Position numbers and translations under genes: made by a program
Assembly (NCBI GenBank): GCA_946614405.1
Contig: CAMOGZ010000051.1
Location: forward strand, 1-8,615
DNA from: an uncultured Eubacterium sp.
GTDB lineage: Bacteria > Bacillota > Clostridia > Peptostreptococcales > Anaerovoracaceae
Direction of reading: 5' to 3'
Length of the DNA stretch: 8,615 nt
Notes under the pieces: generated by a model
Told to the model about the DNA's origin: nothing
Seen by the model: only the letters and a program-made list of their open reading frames with translations
Database searches by the model: none
Shown here: piece after piece, positions 5,415 to 8,615 of the stretch
Position numbering within the stretch: position 1 is the first letter of the stretch
Layout of the letters: every line of letters starts with the position of its first letter

Positions 5415-7478
5415 TTATTTTTCTTTATATTTGCATTCCTGGTTGGAACACCAGAGCTGTTTGCTTCCCCGGATGCTCCGTTCCACCAGCAGGCTTCCGC
5501 ATTCCGGACACTTCTTGTCCACCGGCTTGTACCAGTAGGACTGATCGCATTCCGGATAACCGCTGCATCCGTAGAAGATCTTTCCGCGCTTGCTTCTCTT
5601 CTCCAGGATCTCCTTGCCGCACCGCGGGCACTTGACGCCGGTGGATTTCACGATGGGCTTGGTGTTGCGGCATTCCGGATAGCCGCTGCAGGCAATGAAC
5701 TCGCCAAACCGTCCGGCTTTGATCACCATGGGCTTGCCGCACAGCTCGCAGACTTCTCCGGTGGGCTTGTCCTCCACCACCACCTTCTCGATGGCGGCGT
5801 CCGCAGCCTCCAGCTCCTTCTCAAAGGGGCCGTAGAAGTCACGGATCACGGACTTCCACTCGATGCCCTTGGCTTCCACGTCATCCAGACGGTCTTCCAT
5901 GGCGGCGGTGAATCCCACATCCACGATTTCTTTGAAATACTCGGACATCAGTCCGGTGACCAGGAACCCCAGCTCCGTGGGGATCAGGACCTTCTTCTCC
6001 CTCTTCACATACTTGCGGTCTGTCAGGGTACCGACGATGGGAGCATAGGTACTGGGCCGTCCGATGTTCTTCTCTTCCAGCTCACGTACCAGGCTTGCCT
6101 CTGTGAACCGGGAAGGCGGCTGCGTGAAGTTCTGCTCTCCCGCAACATTCACCGGCTTCAGCTCTTCCCCGACGGAAAGATCCGGCAGAATGTGGTCCTT
6201 ATCCTCTTCACTGTCGTTCTTATATACTTTCTGATATCCGTCAAAGAGCAGCTTGGAACCGCTGGCCCGCAGTCCGTACTCTCCGTTGCTGATATCCACC
6301 TGCATGCTCTCATAGCGTGCTGCCACCATCTGGCTTGCCATGAAACGGCACCAGATCAGCTTGTAAAGACGGTACTGATCCCTGGATACGACATCCTTGA
6401 TGTCATCCGGATGGATGGTGAGATCCGCAGGACGGATCGCCTCATGGGCGTCCTGGATGTCTTTCTTCTTATTACTGTAAAAGTTGTTCCCCAGATATTC
6501 CTTTCCGAAATTGTCGGTGATATACTCTGCGGCAGCTGCTTTTGCTTCTGCAGAGATACGGACGGAGTCGGTTCTCAGATAGGTGATGAGACCCGTGGTA
6601 CCGCGCTTTCCGATGTCGACACCTTCATACAGCTGCTGGGCAACCATCATGGTCTTCTTGGTATTGAAGTTCAGCTTGTTGGATGCCTCCTGCTGCAGGC
6701 TGCTGGTGGTGAAGGGTGCGTAGGGCTTCTTCAGTCTGGGCTTGTTCACGATGTCCGTGACCTCATACTTCCCTGCTGCAAGCTCCTTCAGGATCGCATC
6801 ATTGGTTTCCTTATCCGGTATATTCAGTTTGCGTCCCTTCCGGGTCATCAGTTTGGCAGCAAACTTCTTTCCCTTCATGAACTCTGCGGTTATGATCCAG
6901 TACTCCTTGGGATCGAACCGGAGGATCTCCTCCTCCCGGTCGCATATGATCTTCAGTGCGGCGGACTGTACTCGTCCTGCGGACAGTCCCGGCTTGATCT
7001 TTCTCCAGAGAAGCGGACTGATCTTATATCCCACCAGACGGTCCAGGACTCTTCTGGCCTGCTGTGCATCCACCAGATTCTGATCGATCTTGCGGGGATG
7101 CTTGATGGCCTCCTTGATCTTGGTCTTGGTGATCTCGTTAAATTCGATACGGCAGTTCTGATCCGGCTCAATCCCCAGAATGTACGCCAGGTGCCAGGAT
7201 ATGGCTTCTCCCTCGCGGTCCGGGTCAGTTGCCAGGTATACTTTAGAAGCCTTCTTGGCTTCCTTCTTCAGTTCCTTGATCAGATCTCCCTTACCCCTGA
7301 TATTGATGTATTTCGGCTCGAAGTCATCTTCTACGTCGATCCCCAGTTTACTTTTCGGAAGGTCTCTCACATGACCTACTGAGGCGACAACTTTATAATT
7401 GGATCCCAGATATCTCCCGATTGTTTTTGCTTTGGAAGGAGACTCTACGATCACTAAGGTTCGTTTCGAAACAGCCAT
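5415..7478 (-). CDS. topA: DNA topoisomerase I (type IA)
   Basis: This 687-residue enzyme relaxes negative supercoils by single-strand passage. The N-terminal TOPRIM domain shows VIVESPSKAKT (9-19) and the metal-binding DPDREG (85-90). SAGRVQSAAL (166-175) and EAIRPADL (346-353) are core motifs. The active-site tyrosine is Tyr300 in GLITYLRTDSVR. Three C-terminal zinc ribbons follow, with cysteines at 577/580/597/603, 617/620/638/644 and 657/660/677/682; the first two share the CSGYPEC signature and the third has CSNQEC. This is the normal Firmicutes arrangement. The start at 7478 is set by AGGAGG (7488-7483), 4 nt upstream. It is the first gene after a strong promoter in the gap behind dprA, and its transcript probably continues into hslVU, codY, hflX and yigZ. 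Confidence 0.98.
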   Translation of the reverse strand: MAVSKRTLVIVESPSKAKTIGRYLGSNYKVVASVGHVRDLPKSKLGIDVEDDFEPKYINIRGKGDLIKELKKEAKKASKVYLATDPDREGEAISWHLAYILGIEPDQNCRIEFNEITKTKIKEAIKHPRKIDQNLVDAQQARRVLDRLVGYKISPLLWRKIKPGLSAGRVQSAALKIICDREEEILRFDPKEYWIITAEFMKGKKFAAKLMTRKGRKLNIPDKETNDAILKELAAGKYEVTDIVNKPRLKKPYAPFTTSSLQQEASNKLNFNTKKTMMVAQQLYEGVDIGKRGTTGLITYLRTDSVRISAEAKAAAAEYITDNFGKEYLGNNFYSNKKKDIQDAHEAIRPADLTIHPDDIKDVVSRDQYRLYKLIWCRFMASQMVAARYESMQVDISNGEYGLRASGSKLLFDGYQKVYKNDSEEDKDHILPDLSVGEELKPVNVAGEQNFTQPPSRFTEASLVRELEEKNIGRPSTYAPIVGTLTDRKYVKREKKVLIPTELGFLVTGLMSEYFKEIVDVGFTAAMEDRLDDVEAKGIEWKSVIRDFYGPFEKELEAADAAIEKVVVEDKPTGEVCELCGKPMVIKAGRFGEFIACSGYPECRNTKPIVKSTGVKCPRCGKEILEKRSKRGKIFYGCSGYPECDQSYWYKPVDKKCPECGSLLVERSIRGSKQLWCSNQECKYKEK

Positions 7479-7511
7479 TCTTCCTCCTAGTTTAATCTTT
7501 CTTCATATAAT

Positions 7512-7540
7512 AGTATACAAACGTGATGGTTTTTTGATAA
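7512..7540 (-). promoter_or_regulatory. possible second topA promoter (P2)
   Basis: On the minus strand TTATCA (four of six -35 bases) lies 17 bp from TATACT (five of six -10 bases). It is downstream of the stronger promoter and would start transcription near 7505, leaving a leader of about 27 nt. Tandem promoters are known for topA in other bacteria. In an A/T-rich gap such a match could be chance. Confidence 0.33.
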
Positions 7541-7549
7541 GCGAATGGT

Positions 7550-7577
7550 ATTATAACACATTTTTTGAATTCGTCAA
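7550..7577 (-). promoter_or_regulatory. main promoter of the topA-hslVU-codY-hflX-yigZ unit
   Basis: The minus strand has TTGACG (7577-7572), a 16-bp spacer ending in TGT, and a perfect TATAAT (7555-7550), that is, an extended -10. Transcription would begin near 7543 and give a 5' leader of about 65 nt that ends in the strong AGGAGG of topA. The surrounding 138-bp gap is very A/T-rich and contains no further gene. No clear intrinsic terminator follows dprA, so readthrough from comM-dprA is possible. Confidence 0.85.
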
Positions 7578-7617
7578 ATATTTCTTACATTTATTTTATA
7601 AACTTTATTTATTGTGC

Positions 7618-8472
7618 TCATAAATGCTCGATAAAAACTTTGCCCATAGCTGTTACCACCAAACCCTTCATTTCAAGCACAGTGATCAGACCTTTTACCT
7701 TCTGGGGAGAGTACATCGTTTTCATACAGATCTGATCTGTGGTCAGTTCCCCCTGCTCTTCCAGAAGGCGGTACACCACCTCTTCCTCCGGTCCCAGACT
7801 CTCCATGATCCGCCGGGACTCCTCCGCCTGGATCGGGAGATGGTTGAAGATCTGGTCGATGACGATAAGCGGCTCAATTTTTTCATCCAGCAGCAGATGA
7901 TTGGATCCCACGCTGGCCTCGCTGGTGATGTTGCCGGGCACCACCAGAAGGTCCCGGCCCTGGGCCGCCGCATGCTCTGCCGTGATGAGGGAGCCGCTGC
8001 GGTAGGAAGCCTCCACCACCACGACCACCTCCGACAGTCCGCTGATGATACGGTTGCGGCTGGGGAAATAGAAGCGCTCCGGTTCTGTCCCGGGGGGATA
8101 TTCGCTGATCACGGCTCCCCGTTTCAGGATCTCATCCATCAGTTTCCGGTTCTGTCTGGGATAACAGATGTCCACTCCGTTTCCCAGCACCGCAATGACC
8201 TTTCCTCCTGCCTGGACCGCTCCCTCCATGGCGGCGGAATCGATCCCAAGAGCCATACCGCTGACGATGGTCACTCCATTTTCGGCCATTCGTCTTCCGA
8301 TGTTTCTGGCCACCACTTCTCCGTAAGCAGTACATTTCCGGCTTCCTACGACTGCCACACAAAGTGTGGACAGCACCCTCTCATCCCCTCGGCAGTAGAG
8401 CACGGCCGGAGGATTTTCTATTGTTTCCAGCTGCGGCGGATAAGCCTGCTCGCCCCTTTTGATCATGATCAT
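7618..8472 (-). CDS. dprA: DNA-processing protein DprA (Smf), lacking the N-terminal SAM domain
   Basis: DprA binds incoming single-stranded DNA and loads RecA during natural transformation. This 284-residue form holds the Rossmann-like core: VVGSRKCTAYG (41-51), SGMALGID (71-78), VLGNGVDICYP (95-105), FPSRNRIISGLS (136-147), EASYRSGSLITA (154-165) and VVPGN (177-181). A C-terminal winged-helix (DML1-like) domain follows at about 225-284. The core begins near residue 30, so the N-terminal SAM domain found in many DprA proteins (full length about 360) is absent. The start at 8472 is well fixed: GGAGG (8483-8479) lies 6 nt upstream and the comM stop is one base before it. A second ATG two codons on is a less likely start. 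The comM-dprA pairing supports a shared transformation-related operon, although comM-dprA also occurs in species not known to be competent. Confidence 0.96.
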   Translation of the reverse strand: MIMIKRGEQAYPPQLETIENPPAVLYCRGDERVLSTLCVAVVGSRKCTAYGEVVARNIGRRMAENGVTIVSGMALGIDSAAMEGAVQAGGKVIAVLGNGVDICYPRQNRKLMDEILKRGAVISEYPPGTEPERFYFPSRNRIISGLSEVVVVVEASYRSGSLITAEHAAAQGRDLLVVPGNITSEASVGSNHLLLDEKIEPLIVIDQIFNHLPIQAEESRRIMESLGPEEEVVYRLLEEQGELTTDQICMKTMYSPQKVKGLITVLEMKGLVVTAMGKVFIEHL

Positions 8473-8473
8473 G

Positions 8474-8615
8474 TCATACCTCCCTCTTCTGATACTGCAG
8501 TGCCTCTGCTACATGTTCCATTTCCACATATCTCTTCCCGTCAAGGTCTGCGATGGTACGGGCGATCCTTCTGGTCTTATCCAGAGTCCGGGGATTCAGC
8601 CGGTGCTTCTCATAG
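8474..8615 (-). CDS. comM: C-terminal end of a ComM/YifB-family Mg-chelatase-like AAA+ protein (partial)
   Basis: Only the last 46 codons and a TGA stop are inside the window; the rest lies beyond the right edge. The peptide begins YEKHRLNPRT, continues with KTRRIARTIADLDG and ends with HVAEALQYQKREV. The pattern ARTIADL followed by HVAEALQYR-like residues is characteristic of the C-terminal Mg-chelatase helical domain of ComM/YifB proteins, hexameric helicases that aid branch migration during transformation. It ends one base before the dprA start, and its last codons contain the dprA ribosome binding site. Assignment rests on this short tail plus its usual position before dprA. Confidence 0.85.
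   Translation of the reverse strand, partial: YEKHRLNPRTLDKTRRIARTIADLDGKRYVEMEHVAEALQYQKREV

Noticed and set aside
4878..7382. An 834-codon open frame on the plus strand opposite topA and hslV, and a 478-codon one opposite hslU (3440-4876).
   Set aside because: They mirror real, motif-rich genes on the other strand, have no recognisable protein features or ribosome binding sites, and arise from codon bias that avoids stops in the antisense frame.
7479..7543. Riboswitch or T-box in the topA leader.
   Set aside because: The leader is about 65 nt, A/T-rich, and shows no specifier loop, T-box motif or recognisable aptamer.
7545..7600. CodY-box-like sequence (consensus AATTTTCWGAAAATT) in the topA promoter, which would suggest autoregulation.
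   Set aside because: The best matches I can place have about six mismatches out of 15 in a very A/T-rich region, which is no better than chance.
7585..7617. Possible intrinsic terminator behind dprA.
   Set aside because: Only an A/T-only TAAA-GT-TTTA type pairing is present, with no stable GC stem or U-tract.

Overview
The window is a stretch of ordinary bacterial chromosome, and every gene recognised in it lies on the minus strand. Gene content and sequence point to a Gram-positive Clostridia, most likely Lachnospiraceae-like. The reasons are CodY with HslV/HslU, strong AGGAGG-type ribosome binding sites, SigA-type promoters in A/T-rich gaps between moderately GC-rich genes, and tRNA genes with encoded CCA ends. 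The family-level placement is inference; no 16S or other marker is present.

Read in the direction of transcription (high to low coordinates), the window opens with the last 46 codons of a ComM/YifB-type AAA+ protein. This is followed after one base by dprA, the DNA-uptake recombination mediator. A 138-bp A/T-rich gap carries a near-consensus promoter (TTGACG, 16 bp, extended TATAAT) and perhaps a second, weaker one. Six tightly packed genes follow: topA (DNA topoisomerase I), hslV and hslU (proteasome-like peptidase and its AAA+ unfoldase), codY (global nutrient-responsive repressor), hflX (ribosome-associated GTPase) and an IMPACT/YigZ-family gene. Gaps between them are 10 to 20 bp, or the genes overlap: codY/hflX by one base in TGATG, hflX/yigZ by 14 bp. 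This looks like one polycistronic unit for DNA topology, protein quality control and nutrient sensing. It resembles the dprA-topA-trmFO-xerC-clpQ-clpY-codY block of Bacillus subtilis, but without trmFO and xerC and with hflX and yigZ added at the end.

Downstream of yigZ, a strong promoter (TTGACA, 17 bp, TATAGT) with an A-tract-rich upstream region drives a tRNA cluster: Val(UAC), Asp(GUC), Thr(UGU), Tyr(GUA), Gly(GCC), Gly(UCC). The last is cut by the window edge. A second extended -10 promoter lies between tRNA-Thr and tRNA-Tyr.

I found no mobile element, CRISPR array, toxin-antitoxin or defence system, and I do not think the window holds a wholly new system. The points most worth a second look are a tRNA-Tyr whose acceptor stem starts with C1:G72 rather than the usual bacterial G1:C72; a CodY whose DNA-binding half is nearly invariant while its branched-chain-amino-acid pocket residues look replaced; an HslV that lacks the N-terminal serine reported for the B. 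subtilis homologue; and translational coupling of hflX to codY without a visible ribosome binding site.
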